Notes: generated by a model not told the origin, from the letters alone. 64,000 nt of DNA from Pseudomonas azerbaijanoccidentalis (GCF_019145495.1 NZ_JAHSTU010000004.1:186001-250000), one strand, 5' to 3'. Counted from the stretch's first letter, positions 1 through 12,600 are shown. Numbers and translations are program-made.

Positions 1-366
1 CAATAACGTTGAGTTGCCTTCAATTGGCGGTGGGTGCGCGCATTCCATGCTGCTTCTCTATTCGGGACGTCAGGCCGGTTTCTCGTGAAAACCGGACAAA
101 TACTGTGCCTTCACTCTAGACCGGGATCAATAAAATCAGAAGCTGTCAGTACGCCATCATCTAACTAAAGGGTTAATTCGCCGACTAACGGTCGTCTCTG
201 GAGGCCGCTAAAACCGGGAAGGATGGCCATTTAACAGGATTTTGACGTCATCCATCTGTCAGTCCGAGATTAACAAAGCGGCCGCCTACGCTTATAAAGA
301 CCGCCCTCCAAGGCGCGTGCTAGAGCTTCTGGCACGTGCGTGCAGCAAAATCCGTGGAAGCTTTTT
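1..366. other. Non-coding stretch at the left edge
   Basis: No credible gene was found in this stretch. It holds a 7-bp inverted repeat (75-81 with 89-95) and otherwise only the upstream region of the alginate lyase gene. No clear promoter consensus could be assigned. Any gene lying further left is outside the window. Confidence 0.5.
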
Positions 367-1035
367 ATGATCGATCTCGCAACCTGGAACCTTAGCGTTC
401 CCGTCGGCAGTCCGCCGTACACCGTTGAAACCTCAAAATTGGTGGACGGCTTCAAGGATCAATACTTCCACTCCGACACCGGCACTCTGTTTTTCTGGTC
501 ACCGGTAACCGGTTCAAAAACTGAAAACGCCATCTATCCGCGCACCGAACTGCGGGAAACCTACAGCAACGGCACGCTGCGCAACTGGTACTACCCGGAT
601 GCCGACAACCTGCTGCACGCCACGCTGGCGGTGAACCAGGTGCCCAGTTCGGGCAAGATCGTCATCGGGCAGATCCATGCATACAACAGCCAGAAGCCGA
701 TGGTCAAACTCGAATACCAATACAAAACCGCGAGCGAAACCGGCAACCTCGTCATCAAAGTGCGCATGCGCCCCGGCGATGCCGAAAGCCGGGTCATCAC
801 CCTCGCCACCGGCATCAAGCTCAACCGTGAATTCAACTACCTCATCCACCTCAGCCCCGGCGGTGCACTGGGCGTAAGCGCAGCGGGCTACCAGTGGGAC
901 ACCAACATCAGCGCCACTTGGCGAGACAAACCGTTGTACTTCAAGGCCGGGGTGTACGTGCAGGACAACACCGGGTACACCAGTGAAGGCGGGAAAGTGA
1001 CATTTAGCAAGTTGGATATAGATCACGACAAATAA
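367..1035 (+). CDS. Polysaccharide lyase family 7 alginate lyase
   Basis: This 222-residue protein is predicted to cleave alginate by beta-elimination. The three signature regions of family PL7 are visible in order: RTELR at residues 59-63, QIH at 102-104, and YFKAGVYVQD at 191-200. They supply the catalytic Arg, Gln, His and Tyr197. The ATG at 367 is preferred because GGAAG lies six bases upstream; a GTG at 340 would add nine residues but has no such site. There is no signal peptide, so the enzyme looks cytoplasmic, like the similarly short PL7 enzyme known from P. aeruginosa (PA1167, from memory). It stands alone, followed by a strong terminator, and is not in an alginate biosynthesis cluster. 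A role in degrading intracellular or imported oligoalginate, or release by lysis, is inference. Confidence 0.88.
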   Translation: MIDLATWNLSVPVGSPPYTVETSKLVDGFKDQYFHSDTGTLFFWSPVTGSKTENAIYPRTELRETYSNGTLRNWYYPDADNLLHATLAVNQVPSSGKIVIGQIHAYNSQKPMVKLEYQYKTASETGNLVIKVRMRPGDAESRVITLATGIKLNREFNYLIHLSPGGALGVSAAGYQWDTNISATWRDKPLYFKAGVYVQDNTGYTSEGGKVTFSKLDIDHDK

Positions 1036-1101
1036 AAAACTCGCATCTGTTAGAAATATTTATAAAAAAATCTAAAACCTTAGTTAAAATTCAGCATCCA
1101 T

Positions 1102-1137
1102 AAAAAGGGGGCGACTGGCACCGTCGCTCCCCTTTTA
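1102..1137. terminator. Bidirectional rho-independent terminator
   Basis: A near-perfect GC-rich stem of about 13 bp (one bulged base) carries A-runs on the left arm and T-runs on the right. It lies between the converging ends of the alginate lyase gene and the small exported protein gene and could serve both strands. Confidence 0.8.
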
Positions 1138-1173
1138 TGCCGGCTCAATTTCCTTTCCAAACCATACCCCCAT

Positions 1174-1521
1174 CTAGCAACTCCGAAAAGTCAGCATCCC
1201 ATTGCAATTGTTTAATCCCCCCTTCATTAAACTTATCGGCCATGCGAGGTCACTATTCATCCTATTACTAATTTCTCGTGAATATAACGATCCCGGTTTT
1301 TCAGTATACGTACCGGGAGCAATACATGAGACGTTGACCCTGCACTGAAATACACCCGATTCGTTTTGCATTTTAGTCAAATCACTTAATAGTCGGCAGC
1401 TTTCGGAAGCGGTCGTCGCCTCCCATAGTGTTAAGCATTCAGGATCACTGGCAGCATTGGCGCTGCTGTGCAGGGCAAGCATAATCACAGGCACAATAAA
1501 CCTCACTTGCAATGAGTTCAT
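1174..1521 (-). CDS. Small exported six-cysteine protein, unknown function
   Basis: I do not recognise this protein of 115 residues. The start at 1521 is chosen because GGGAG sits just upstream and because it gives a clean signal peptide ending in SANA-A at about residue 22. The mature part has six cysteines (EC, SC, QC, SC, NC and a C-terminal SC), enough for three disulphides, which fits a periplasmic or secreted fold. Codon use is more A/T-rich than in the flanking housekeeping genes, which may indicate recent acquisition. The C-terminal half faintly recalls small bacterial lectin folds, but no motif is strong enough to name one. Its 3' end faces the alginate lyase gene across a shared terminator. 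Confidence 0.6.
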   Translation of the reverse strand: MNSLQVRFIVPVIMLALHSSANAASDPECLTLWEATTASESCRLLSDLTKMQNESGVFQCRVNVSCIAPGTYTEKPGSLYSREISNRMNSDLAWPISLMKGGLNNCNGMLTFRSC

Positions 1522-1726
1522 TCTAATTCTCCCTTCCGCCAAGTATGTAACCAACGAAGAACCAATCGGGCATCAATGTCACATTTAGCTGGTAAATTAA
1601 AATTAAATATTTAACCTGTCACCTGTCACAAATACCAGAACTTAATAACGTTTCGAAATTACCACAATCAATCTTAGTACTCCCATATGGTCACAATTTT
1701 AACCCGTCCTGATCGAATAAATAAAA

Positions 1727-1750
1727 AACCCGCCTTTCGGCGGGTTCTTT
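1727..1750 (-). terminator. fba terminator
   Basis: An 8-bp GC-rich stem (AACCCGCC with GGCGGGTT) with a TTTC loop is followed on the minus strand by a T-rich run. It lies directly after the fba stop codon and ends the glycolytic gene cluster. Confidence 0.9.
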
Positions 1751-1772
1751 ATGAAACTAAAACCTAAGCGGC

Positions 1773-2837
1773 TTAGTTGACCTTCGCGTTCAGTTCACCT
1801 TTCAGGTAACGCTGATACATGCCTTCCAGCGAGATCGCCTTGATTTTGGAAGCGTTGCCGGCGGTGCCGAAAGCTTCGTAGCGAGCGATGCACACGTCGC
1901 GCATGGCGGTGACGGTGGCGCCGAAGAATTTACGCGGGTCGAACTCGCTCGGGTTGGTGGCCATCAGGCGACGCATCGCGCCGGTGGATGCCAGACGCAG
2001 GTCGGTGTCGATGTTGACCTTGCGCACGCCGTGCTTGATGCCTTCGACGATTTCTTCAACCGGTACGCCGTAGGTTTCTTTGATGTCGCCGCCGTACTGG
2101 TTGATGATCGCCAGCCACTCTTGCGGAACCGAAGACGAACCGTGCATCACCAGGTGAGTGTTCGGAATGCGCTTGTGGATTTCTTTGATGCGGTCGATGG
2201 CCAGCACGTCGCCGGTAGGCGGCTTGGTGAACTTGTAGGCGCCGTGGCTGGTGCCGATGGCGATGGCCAGGGCATCCACCTGAGTGCGTTTTACGAAGTC
2301 AGCGGCTTCTTCCGGGTCGGTCAGCATCTGGCTGTGATCCAGAACGCCTTCAGCGCCGATGCCGTCTTCTTCACCGGCCATGCCGGTTTCCAGCGAACCC
2401 AGGCAGCCCAGCTCGCCTTCTACCGAAACGCCGCAGGCGTGAGCCATGGCTACGGTTTGTTGGGTAACGCGGACGTTGTAGTCGTAGTCGGTCGGGGTCT
2501 TGCCGTCTTCGCCCAGGGAACCGTCCATCATCACCGAGCTGAAGCCCAGTTGGATGGAGCGCTGGCAGACGTCAGGGCTGGTGCCGTGGTCCTGGTGCAT
2601 GCACACCGGGATGTGCGGGAATTCTTCGATAGCTGCCAGGATCAGGTGACGCAGGAACGGCGCGCCGGCGTATTTGCGAGCACCGGCCGAAGCCTGGACG
2701 ATCACCGGGGAGTCAGTCTTGTCAGCGGCTTCCATGATGGCGCGCATCTGCTCAAGGTTGTTGACGTTGAAAGCTGGAACGCCGTAGCCGAACTCGGCTG
2801 CGTGGTCCAACATCTGGCGCATGCTGATAAGTGCCAT
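1773..2837 (-). CDS. fba: Fructose-bisphosphate aldolase, class II
   Basis: This enzyme interconverts fructose-1,6-bisphosphate with dihydroxyacetone phosphate and glyceraldehyde-3-phosphate in the cytoplasm. At 354 residues it has the length of the class II, Calvin-cycle-type aldolases that Pseudomonas uses for gluconeogenesis. Visible signatures include CMHQDHGTS (zinc and catalytic region, around residue 80), [11 protein letters not shown] (around 140) and VMHGSSSVP (around 230). It is the last gene of a minus-strand run tktA-epd-pgk-lipoproteins-fba, the order known in P. aeruginosa. A 251-base gap with a REPIN separates it from the preceding lipoprotein gene, so it may have its own promoter. 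A strong terminator follows. Confidence 0.96.
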   Translation of the reverse strand: MALISMRQMLDHAAEFGYGVPAFNVNNLEQMRAIMEAADKTDSPVIVQASAGARKYAGAPFLRHLILAAIEEFPHIPVCMHQDHGTSPDVCQRSIQLGFSSVMMDGSLGEDGKTPTDYDYNVRVTQQTVAMAHACGVSVEGELGCLGSLETGMAGEEDGIGAEGVLDHSQMLTDPEEAADFVKRTQVDALAIAIGTSHGAYKFTKPPTGDVLAIDRIKEIHKRIPNTHLVMHGSSSVPQEWLAIINQYGGDIKETYGVPVEEIVEGIKHGVRKVNIDTDLRLASTGAMRRLMATNPSEFDPRKFFGATVTAMRDVCIARYEAFGTAGNASKIKAISLEGMYQRYLKGELNAKVN

Positions 2838-2980
2838 TGTGTGTGTCTCTCCCGGTTGAGGGTCGTTAATCGTGCCAGCCTGCCGGAGCGGCGGCGGCTA
2901 TTCAAGTTATTGCAGATCGGGGGTTAAACCCGGGCTGCGAATCCGGTGGTACAAAATCTTCAGAACAACGCAGGTCCCCT

Positions 2981-3067
2981 GTGGGAGCGAGCCTGCTCGC
3001 GATAGCAATCTTGCGGCCAACATTGCAGCGCTTGTCAGACCGCTATCGCGAGCACGCTCGCTCCCAC
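2981..3067. repeat. REPIN (two inverted GTGGGAGCGAG REPs)
   Basis: Two inverted copies of the GTGGGAGCGAGCCTGCTCGC palindrome flank a spacer. This is the usual REP doublet of fluorescens-group genomes. It lies between fba and the MliC-like gene. Confidence 0.9.
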
Positions 3068-3088
3068 TTTAGGCCTGCGGTGTGTCAA

Positions 3089-3421
3089 TTACTGCGCTTT
3101 ACAGCCACGGCCAATCAAATCATTGGTGGCGACCCAGTAAACCAGGCCTTCCTCACCTTTTATGTGAAACGCCAGCATGTTGTCGCTGTACAGCGAACCC
3201 GAGGCGCCGGGCTCTTCTTTCAGGCGGTAAACCTGATCGGCGCCGCCCAGGCGAACGTCGACTTGCTGGTGGGTGTCGTCGGTGTAGCGCCACAACACCT
3301 TGGCCTGACTGTCGCAGGTCCAGGTGGTCCAGTTGTCAGCAGGTGCTGACGACTGGAACGGGTTCAAGTTGGCGCACCCTGCCAGCAGTGCCAGCGCCGT
3401 AATGGCGATAAAACCTTTCAT
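3089..3421 (-). CDS. mliC: MliC-family lipoprotein (C-type lysozyme inhibitor)
   Basis: This is a lipoprotein of 110 residues with the lipobox LLAGC (lipidated Cys at residue 16). Its domain resembles membrane-bound inhibitors of C-type lysozyme: a WTCDSQAKVLWRY strand early, later YSDNMLAFHIKGEEG, and a final RGC cysteine that could pair with the early one. Such proteins sit at the outer membrane facing the periplasm and block host or competitor lysozyme. The ATG at 3421 is chosen because it begins the signal peptide and has AGGAAC upstream; a longer frame reading to 3487 would have no sensible N-terminus. It follows the small lipoprotein gene by 56 bases and both lie between pgk and fba. 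Confidence 0.75.
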   Translation of the reverse strand: MKGFIAITALALLAGCANLNPFQSSAPADNWTTWTCDSQAKVLWRYTDDTHQQVDVRLGGADQVYRLKEEPGASGSLYSDNMLAFHIKGEEGLVYWVATNDLIGRGCKAQ

Positions 3422-3477
3422 CCGTGTTCCTCGGCGGGCGGCACACGCCACCGGCCCTGAGTAAAGAGTCAGACCCG

Positions 3478-3699
3478 TCAAGGACAACCATGTTCCTTGG
3501 CGGGAGTCTGTGTCTCGTACTTGTCCAGGCCATCAGGCCCGGAGCGCTTGTTGAGCACCGGATTGGTTTCCGCCTGCCAGTCGGCCTGGTAGCAACCATT
3601 CTGGGGCGAAGACGGCGCCGGTTCCGGGGTGGCTTTCGGGTTACTCCCGCAAGCCGCCAGCGAACCGGCGACGATCAACAGCGCTATCGTCTTGACCAT
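3478..3699 (-). CDS. Small lipoprotein, unknown function
   Basis: This is a 73-residue protein with a lipoprotein signal peptide (lipobox SLAAC, Cys at residue 17). A Pro-rich linker is followed by a short domain with two cysteines (NGCYQADW near the middle and HGCP at the very end). The start at 3699 has GGGAG nine bases upstream and is the only start giving a signal peptide. It lies 34 bases after pgk and is probably co-transcribed with it. I know no function for this family. Its position beside a lysozyme inhibitor suggests an envelope role, which is inference. Confidence 0.75.
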   Translation of the reverse strand: MVKTIALLIVAGSLAACGSNPKATPEPAPSSPQNGCYQADWQAETNPVLNKRSGPDGLDKYETQTPAKEHGCP

Positions 3700-3733
3700 T
3701 TCACCACTCCCTTGCCTGGTCAAACGGGCGGCC

Positions 3734-4897
3734 TCAGGCCTTGGCCCGGCTTTCCAGGACTTCAACGGCTGGCAACACTTTGCCTTCGACGAATTCGAGG
3801 AACGCGCCGCCGCCGGTAGAAATGTAGGAGATTTGTTCAGCAACGCCATATTTGTCGATGGCAGCCAAGGTATCGCCACCACCCGCGATGGAGAACGCCG
3901 AGCTTTCAGCGATGGCCTGGGCCAGCACTTTGGTGCCGTTACCAAATTGGTCGAATTCAAACACGCCGACCGGGCCGTTCCATAGGATGGTTTTCGACGA
4001 TTTCAGCAGCTCGGCGAAGTTGGCAGCGGTCTGTGGGCCAATGTCGAGAATCATGTCGTCCGCGGCTACGTCAGCGATCAGTTTGACGGTCGCTGCAGCG
4101 CTTTCGGCGAATTCCTTGGCCACCACGACGTCAACCGGCAACGGAACGCTGACCTTGGCAGCGATGGCACGAGCAGTGTCCAGCAGGTCCGGCTCGTACA
4201 GCGATTTGCCTACCGGGTGACCGGCAGCGGCCAGGAAGGTATTGGCAATGCCGCCGCCAACGATCAGTTGGTCGCAGATCTGGCTCAGGCTGTTCAGCAC
4301 GTCGAGTTTGGTCGATACCTTGGAACCGGCAACGATGGCTGCCATTGGCTGGGCCGGAGCCCCCAGGGCTTTGCCCAGTGCATCCAGTTCGGCAGCCAGC
4401 AGAGGGCCGGCAGCAGCGACTTTGGCGAACTTGGCCACGCCGTGGGTCGAACCCTCGGCACGGTGAGCGGTGCCGAAGGCGTCCATCACGAACACGTCGC
4501 ACAGGGCGGCGTATTGCTGGGCCAGTTCGTCAGCGTTCTTTTTCTCGCCCTTGTTGAAGCGCACGTTTTCGAACAGCACGATGTCGCCCGCTTTCACGTC
4601 GACGCCGCCCAGGTAATCAGCCACTAACGGCACTTCGCGGCCCAGGGCCTTGCTCAGGTAGTCGGCGACTGGCTTGAGGCTATTCTCGGCCGAGAACTCA
4701 CCTTCGGTCGGACGACCAAGGTGCGAGCAAACCATTACGGCCGCGCCTTTTTCCAGGGCCAGCTTGATGGTCGGCAGCGAAGCCAGGATTCGCGCATCGC
4801 TGGTGACTACACCGTCCTTGACTGGGACGTTGAGGTCTTCGCGGATCAGTACGCGCTTACCTTGCAGATCGAGGTCGGACATCTTCAACACGGTCAT
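3734..4897 (-). CDS. pgk: Phosphoglycerate kinase
   Basis: This enzyme interconverts 1,3-bisphosphoglycerate plus ADP with 3-phosphoglycerate plus ATP in the cytoplasm. The 387-residue length is standard. Family signatures are visible: [13 protein letters not shown] near the N-terminus, CSHLGRP around residue 60, and the C-terminal nucleotide loop GGGDTLAAI. The ATG at 4897 gives the canonical N-terminus; the open frame extends upstream to 4990 but overlaps the end of epd. Only 17 bases separate it from epd, so the two are probably co-transcribed. Confidence 0.97.
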   Translation of the reverse strand: MTVLKMSDLDLQGKRVLIREDLNVPVKDGVVTSDARILASLPTIKLALEKGAAVMVCSHLGRPTEGEFSAENSLKPVADYLSKALGREVPLVADYLGGVDVKAGDIVLFENVRFNKGEKKNADELAQQYAALCDVFVMDAFGTAHRAEGSTHGVAKFAKVAAAGPLLAAELDALGKALGAPAQPMAAIVAGSKVSTKLDVLNSLSQICDQLIVGGGIANTFLAAAGHPVGKSLYEPDLLDTARAIAAKVSVPLPVDVVVAKEFAESAAATVKLIADVAADDMILDIGPQTAANFAELLKSSKTILWNGPVGVFEFDQFGNGTKVLAQAIAESSAFSIAGGGDTLAAIDKYGVAEQISYISTGGGAFLEFVEGKVLPAVEVLESRAKA

Positions 4898-4914
4898 GGG
4901 TCGCAGTTCCTGAG

Positions 4915-5970
4915 TTACTGTTTTGATGATGGAGAGGCTGTTTGCAGATAGTGTTCTGCAACGTCCAGCATTCGGTTGGCAAAACCCCATTCGTTGTCGA
5001 ACCAGGCCAGGATGTTAACCAGCCGTGGGCCGGAAACGCGGGTCTGACTGGCATCGACGATCGCCGAATGTGGGTCATGGTTGAAATCACAACTGGCGTG
5101 AGGTAACTCGGTGTAGGCCAAAAGGCCTTTGAGCGGGCCGCTGGTGGCAGCCTCGCGCAGGATCCGGTTGACCTCGGTGGCGTCGGTATCGCTTACGGTT
5201 TGCATCGTAATGTCGAGGCAAGACACGTTCACCGTCGGCACACGTACGGCTTTGGCCTGAATTCGCCCCGCAAGTTCCGGCAACAAACGTTCGATGCCGC
5301 GCGCCAGACCAGTGGACACCGGGATCACCGATTGAAACGCTGAACGGGTGCGGCGCAGGTCTTCGTGGTGATAGGCATCGATCACCGGCTGATCGTTCAT
5401 CGCCGAGTGGATCGTGGTGATCGACACGTATTCCAGACCAATAGCCTGATCCAGCAGACGCAACAGCGGTACGCCGCAGTTGGTGGTGCAGGAGGCATTG
5501 GATACCAGAAGTTCGTCGCCGGTCAGGCAATCCTGGTTCACGCCGTAGACGATGGTGGCGTCGACATCGGCCTCGCTGGCCATCGGCTGGGAAAACAGCA
5601 CACGCGGAGCACCGGCGTCGAGGAAACGCTGGCCGTCTTCGCGGGTGTGGTAAGCGCCGGAGCACTCCAGGACCAGATCGACGCCTAGCGACGCCCAATC
5701 GATGCCTTCTGGGGTGGCACTGCGCAGGACCTTCACGCAGTCGCCATTAATATGCAGACAATCGCCATCGACCTTCACTTCACCGGGGAAACGCCCGTGC
5801 GTAGAGTCGAAGCGTGTCAGGTATTCGATGCTGGCCATATCGGCCAGATCGTTGATCGCGACAATTTCAAACCCGGCTTTCGCGCCTCGCTCAAACAACG
5901 CACGCAAGACGCAACGACCAATCCGGCCGTAGCCGTTGAGTGCAACTTTGTAGGGACGCGGTTGAGGCAT
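4915..5970 (-). CDS. epd: Erythrose-4-phosphate / glyceraldehyde-3-phosphate dehydrogenase family
   Basis: This is an NAD-dependent aldehyde dehydrogenase of the GapA/Epd family. It probably oxidises erythrose-4-phosphate to 4-phosphoerythronate for pyridoxal phosphate synthesis. The N-terminal Rossmann motif NGYGRIGR and the catalytic SNASCTTNC segment are present, and the length is 351 residues. The placement between tktA and pgk matches the Epd locus of other gammaproteobacteria. Separating Epd from a second GapA by sequence alone is not certain. The start at 5970 gives the expected N-terminus; a longer frame to 6072 runs into a repeat. A REP-type palindrome lies between this gene and tktA. 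Confidence 0.9.
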   Translation of the reverse strand: MPQPRPYKVALNGYGRIGRCVLRALFERGAKAGFEIVAINDLADMASIEYLTRFDSTHGRFPGEVKVDGDCLHINGDCVKVLRSATPEGIDWASLGVDLVLECSGAYHTREDGQRFLDAGAPRVLFSQPMASEADVDATIVYGVNQDCLTGDELLVSNASCTTNCGVPLLRLLDQAIGLEYVSITTIHSAMNDQPVIDAYHHEDLRRTRSAFQSVIPVSTGLARGIERLLPELAGRIQAKAVRVPTVNVSCLDITMQTVSDTDATEVNRILREAATSGPLKGLLAYTELPHASCDFNHDPHSAIVDASQTRVSGPRLVNILAWFDNEWGFANRMLDVAEHYLQTASPSSKQ

Positions 5971-6008
5971 GGGGTTCTCGATAGTATTCGCTAACAACAC
6001 AATCCCGT

Positions 6009-6099
6009 GTAGGAGCTGTCGAGTGAAACGAGCCTGCGATCTTTTGATCTTGGTTTTGAAGATCAAGATCAAAAGATCGCAGCCTGCGGCAGCTCCTAC
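6009..6099. repeat. REP-type long palindrome (GTAGGAGCTG family)
   Basis: Inverted arms of the GTAGGAGCTGNCGNAG...GCGATCTTTTGATCTT type form a long hairpin between epd and tktA. The left arm has diverged in the middle. Confidence 0.85.
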
Positions 6100-6135
6100 C
6101 GGGACGGCGGTGGTCGTGAGACCACCGCACGGTGC

Positions 6136-8133
6136 TTAGTCTTCCAGCAGCTCTTCAGCCTGACCCAGGATGTTTTCCAGGGTGAAGCCGAACTCTTCGA
6201 ACAAGGCAGGCGCAGGGGCCGACTCGCCGTAGGTGGTCATGCCGATCACGCGACCTTCCAGGCCGACGTACTTGTACCAGTAGTCCGCGTGAGCGGCTTC
6301 GATGGCGATACGGGCGCTGACCTGCAACGGCAGGACCGATTGCTTGTAGCCGGCGTCCTGGGCATCGAACACGCTGGTGCACGGCATGGAAACCACACGA
6401 ACCTTGCGACCTTGTTCGGTCAGCTTGTCGAAGGCTTGAACAGCCAGGCCGACTTCCGAACCGGTAGCGATCAGGATCAGCTCAGGCTCGCCTGCGCAGT
6501 CTTTCAGCACATAACCACCACGGCTGATGTCGGCGATCTGGCCGTCATCACGGGTTTGGTGCTGCAGGTTCTGACGCGAGAAGATCAGGGCCGAAGGACC
6601 GTCCTTGCGCTCCAGAGCGTTTTTCCAGGCGACGGCCGATTCAACGGCATCGGCTGGACGCCAGGTGTCGAGGTTCGGCGTGCAGCGCAGGCTGGCCAGT
6701 TGCTCGATCGGCTGGTGAGTCGGGCCGTCTTCGCCCAGACCGATGGAGTCGTGGGTGTAGACGTGGATGACACGCTGCTTCATCAGGGCCGACATGCGCA
6801 CTGCGTTGCGGGCGTATTCCATGAACATCAGGAAGGTCGCGCCGTAAGGCACCAGGCCGCCGTGCAGGGCAACGCCGTTCATGATCGCGGTCATGCCGAA
6901 TTCACGCACGCCGTAGTACATGTAGTTGCCGCTGGCGTCTTCGGCGGTGACGCCTTTGCAACCTTTCCACAGGGTCAGGTTGGAACCGGCCAGGTCAGCC
7001 GAGCCGCCAAGGAACTCAGGCAGCAGCGGGCCGAACGCGTTCAGGGCATTCTGGCTGGCTTTACGGCTGGCGATGGTTTCGCCCTTGGCAGCCACTTCGG
7101 CGATGTAAGCCGAGGCTTTCTCGCTGAAGTCGGCCGGCAGTTCGCCGCTCAGGCGACGCACCAGTTCGTTGGCTTCGGTCGGGAATGCAGCGGAGTAGGC
7201 GGCGAAACGCTGGTCCCACTCGGCTTCTACGGCGCGGCCGGCTTCCTTGGCATCCCACTCGGCATAGATGTCGGCCGGGATTTCGAACGGGCCGTGGTTC
7301 CACTTCAGCGCAGCGCGGGTCAAAGCGATTTCCGCGTCGCCCAGTGGAGCGCCGTGGCAGTCTTCCTTGCCTTGCTTGTTCGGCGAACCGAAGCCGATGG
7401 TGGTCTTGCAGCAGATCAGGGTCGGCTGCTCGCTTTTGCGGGCCGTCTCGATCGCGGTCTTGATCTCTTCCGGGTCGTGACCGTCGACATTGCGGATCAC
7501 TTGCCAGTTGTAGGATTCAAAACGCTTCGGGGTGTCGTCGGTGAACCAGCCTTCGACTTCACCGTCGATGGAGATGCCGTTGTCATCGTAGAAGGCGATC
7601 AGTTTGCCCAGGCCCAGGGTACCGGCCAGGGAAGCGACTTCGTGGGAAATGCCTTCCATCATGCAGCCATCACCCAGGAACACATAGGTGTGGTGATCAA
7701 CGATGTTGTGGCCAGGACGGTTGAACTGGGCAGCCAGGACTTTTTCAGCCAGGGCAAAACCCACGGCGTTGGCGAGGCCTTGGCCCAATGGACCGGTGGT
7801 GGTTTCAACACCCGGGGTGTAGCCGAGTTCCGGGTGGCCCGGGGTGCGGCTGTGCAGTTGGCGGAACTGCTTGAGGTCTTCGATCGACAGGTCGTAGCCG
7901 GTCAGGTGCAGCAGCGAGTAGATCAACATCGAGCCGTGACCGTTGGACAGCACGAAGCGGTCACGGTCGGCGAACGATGGATTGCTCGGGTTGTGCTTGA
8001 GGTAGTCGCGCCAAAGCACTTCGGCGATATCTGCCATACCCATAGGGGCACCGGGATGGCCGCTGTTGGCTTTTTGCACGGCATCCATGCTGAGGGCACG
8101 AATGGCGTTGGCACGCTCACGACGGCTAGGCAT
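6136..8133 (-). CDS. tktA: Transketolase
   Basis: This thiamine-diphosphate enzyme transfers two-carbon units between ketose and aldose phosphates in the pentose phosphate pathway. At 665 residues it has the family length. Signatures include [12 protein letters not shown] near the N-terminus, the thiamine-binding GDGCMMEG segment around residue 155, and [12 protein letters not shown] around residue 470. The ATG at 8133 follows an AGGAG site by seven bases; the open frame upstream to 8349 lacks homology. It is the first gene of the tktA-epd-pgk cluster and is transcribed away from the ArsR-type regulator gene. Confidence 0.97.
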   Translation of the reverse strand: MPSRRERANAIRALSMDAVQKANSGHPGAPMGMADIAEVLWRDYLKHNPSNPSFADRDRFVLSNGHGSMLIYSLLHLTGYDLSIEDLKQFRQLHSRTPGHPELGYTPGVETTTGPLGQGLANAVGFALAEKVLAAQFNRPGHNIVDHHTYVFLGDGCMMEGISHEVASLAGTLGLGKLIAFYDDNGISIDGEVEGWFTDDTPKRFESYNWQVIRNVDGHDPEEIKTAIETARKSEQPTLICCKTTIGFGSPNKQGKEDCHGAPLGDAEIALTRAALKWNHGPFEIPADIYAEWDAKEAGRAVEAEWDQRFAAYSAAFPTEANELVRRLSGELPADFSEKASAYIAEVAAKGETIASRKASQNALNAFGPLLPEFLGGSADLAGSNLTLWKGCKGVTAEDASGNYMYYGVREFGMTAIMNGVALHGGLVPYGATFLMFMEYARNAVRMSALMKQRVIHVYTHDSIGLGEDGPTHQPIEQLASLRCTPNLDTWRPADAVESAVAWKNALERKDGPSALIFSRQNLQHQTRDDGQIADISRGGYVLKDCAGEPELILIATGSEVGLAVQAFDKLTEQGRKVRVVSMPCTSVFDAQDAGYKQSVLPLQVSARIAIEAAHADYWYKYVGLEGRVIGMTTYGESAPAPALFEEFGFTLENILGQAEELLED

Positions 8134-8337
8134 CGCTGTTCTCCTGGGATTCTGAAACAAGAGTGAGTAAATCGAAACGGAAAAAAGGCGAGCATTTTCC
8201 CTCACCGGGACGCCTCGGGGCAATGACAGATAGTCATCTGAGGGCGTTTTTCCAATCGATAACGACGGTTTCGGTGGGTGAAACCTTTCCGCCGTTCGTT
8301 TGTTGACTGAAGCTAACGTCAAGAAGTGCCATCTATC

Positions 8338-8367
8338 GAGCAATATCAAAACTTTTTGATATTGCTC
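8338..8367. promoter_or_regulatory. Perfect 14-bp inverted repeat, likely operator of the SAM-cycle regulator
   Basis: Left arm 8338-8351 (GAGCAATATCAAAA) is perfectly mirrored at 8354-8367 with a two-base spacer. It ends immediately before a plausible promoter of the downstream regulator: TTGCGA at 8368-8373, 17 bases, then TAGACT at 8391-8396. ArsR-family dimers bind such dyads. The position suggests autoregulation of the regulator-metK pair, and possibly an effect on divergent tktA. The symmetry is seen directly; the binding is inferred. Confidence 0.75.
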
Positions 8368-8405
8368 TTGCGATGCTTCCGACCCATGACTAGACTGCCG
8401 GCCCT

Positions 8406-9401
8406 ATGAACTTACGCGTGCCTTCCATTCAACATGACGATTGCGATGAGCTGGCGGCCTTGTGCAAGGCTGGCGGCGACCCTCTGCGGTTGAATGTATT
8501 GCGCGCGCTGGCCAACGACTCGTTCGGTGTGCTGGAGCTGGCACAGATCTTCGGCATCGGCCAGTCAGGCATGAGCCACCACCTCAAGGTGCTGGCCCAG
8601 GCCGACCTGGTGGCGACCCGCCGTGAAGGCAACGCGATTTTTTACCGTCGGGCCCTGCCCCACACCGAGTTGCTGGGCGGCAAACTGCACGCCGCGCTGC
8701 TCGACGAAGTGGACAACCTGACGCTGCCGGCTGACGTACTGGCGCGCATCGCACAGGTCCACGGGCAACGTGCGGCGGCCAGCCAGGACTTTTTCTCACG
8801 GGTCGCGGAGAAGTTTCGCGCCCAGCAAGACCTGATCGCCGGTCTGCCGCAGTACCGCGACAGCGTGGTGGCCCTGCTCGACAAGCTGAGCTTCGGTCAG
8901 GGCGCCACAGCCATTGAAGTCGGCCCCGGAGACGGCGCATTTCTGCCGGAGCTGGCGCGCCGCTTCACCGAGGTGACGGCGCTGGACAACAGTCCGGCGA
9001 TGCTCGAACTGGCGCGCCAGGTCTGCGAACGCGACAAGCTGACTAACGTCAGCCTGCAACTGGCCGATGCATTGAACGGCGTCAGCCTCACGGCCGATTG
9101 CGTAGTACTGAACATGGTGCTGCACCACTTTGCCGCACCGGCCGATGCGCTCAAGCACATGGCCCATTTGCTGCAACCAGGCGGTAGCCTGTTAGTGACA
9201 GAGTTATGTAGCCACAACCAGAGTTGGGCCAAGGAGGCCTGCGGTGATCTCTGGTTGGGTTTTGAACAGGACGATCTGGCCCGTTGGGCCACCGCTGCGG
9301 GACTCGTTCCCGGGGAAAGCCTCTATGTAGGCTTACGTAATGGTTTCCAGATCCAGGTCCGCCACTTTCAGCGGCCGGCTGGCGACACTCACCATCGGTA
9401 A
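8406..9401 (+). CDS. ArsR-family regulator fused to a SAM-dependent methyltransferase domain
   Basis: This is a 331-residue two-domain protein. Residues about 15-85 form an ArsR-type winged helix (RLNVLRALA, then the recognition helix near QSGMSHHLKVLAQADLV). Residues about 165-310 form a class I methyltransferase fold with motif I EVGPGDG at 171-177 and LNMVLHHF further on. ArsR-methyltransferase fusions of this layout have been described as SahR, a repressor of methionine-cycle genes that senses S-adenosylhomocysteine. The metK gene starts 19 bases downstream and fits that role. No ribosome binding site is visible before the ATG at 8406, and the predicted promoter would start transcription within a few bases of it, so the message may be leaderless. 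Assignment as SahR is by architecture and context. Confidence 0.85.
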   Translation: MNLRVPSIQHDDCDELAALCKAGGDPLRLNVLRALANDSFGVLELAQIFGIGQSGMSHHLKVLAQADLVATRREGNAIFYRRALPHTELLGGKLHAALLDEVDNLTLPADVLARIAQVHGQRAAASQDFFSRVAEKFRAQQDLIAGLPQYRDSVVALLDKLSFGQGATAIEVGPGDGAFLPELARRFTEVTALDNSPAMLELARQVCERDKLTNVSLQLADALNGVSLTADCVVLNMVLHHFAAPADALKHMAHLLQPGGSLLVTELCSHNQSWAKEACGDLWLGFEQDDLARWATAAGLVPGESLYVGLRNGFQIQVRHFQRPAGDTHHR

Positions 9402-9419
9402 TTTCAGGAAAACATCGAG

Positions 9420-10610
<1,191 letters not shown>

Positions 10611-10629
10611 GACTTTCCTGGCGGTACCC

Positions 10630-10665
10630 AAAGCCCCGCACGGTTCGCCGTGCGGGGCTTTTTAT
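10630..10665 (+). terminator. metK terminator
   Basis: The stem AAGCCCCGCACGG with CCGTGCGGGGCTT and a short TTCG loop is followed by a T-run. It directly follows metK. Confidence 0.93.
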
Positions 10666-10805
10666 TGTCTGCGCCTAACTGTGCGGGCGAGCTTGCTCCG
10701 GGCGGCGATCTGAAGATGATGCCAGTACAACCACCCGAAATACCCGGCAAAACACCCGGTCCTGGCACCCTCGAATCCTGACCTAACCTTCAAGCATCCC
10801 ATTGA

Positions 10806-12536
<1,731 letters not shown>

Positions 12537-12600
12537 TGCCGATGGGCTCAAACAAGCCATCGCCGCATCGACAAGATTGCCTTTTTCACCTGGAGCTTTT

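Noticed and set aside
6289..8166. 625-residue open frame on the plus strand
   Set aside because: It is antisense to tktA, whose protein is clearly conserved. Long antisense frames are common in GC-rich codon use.
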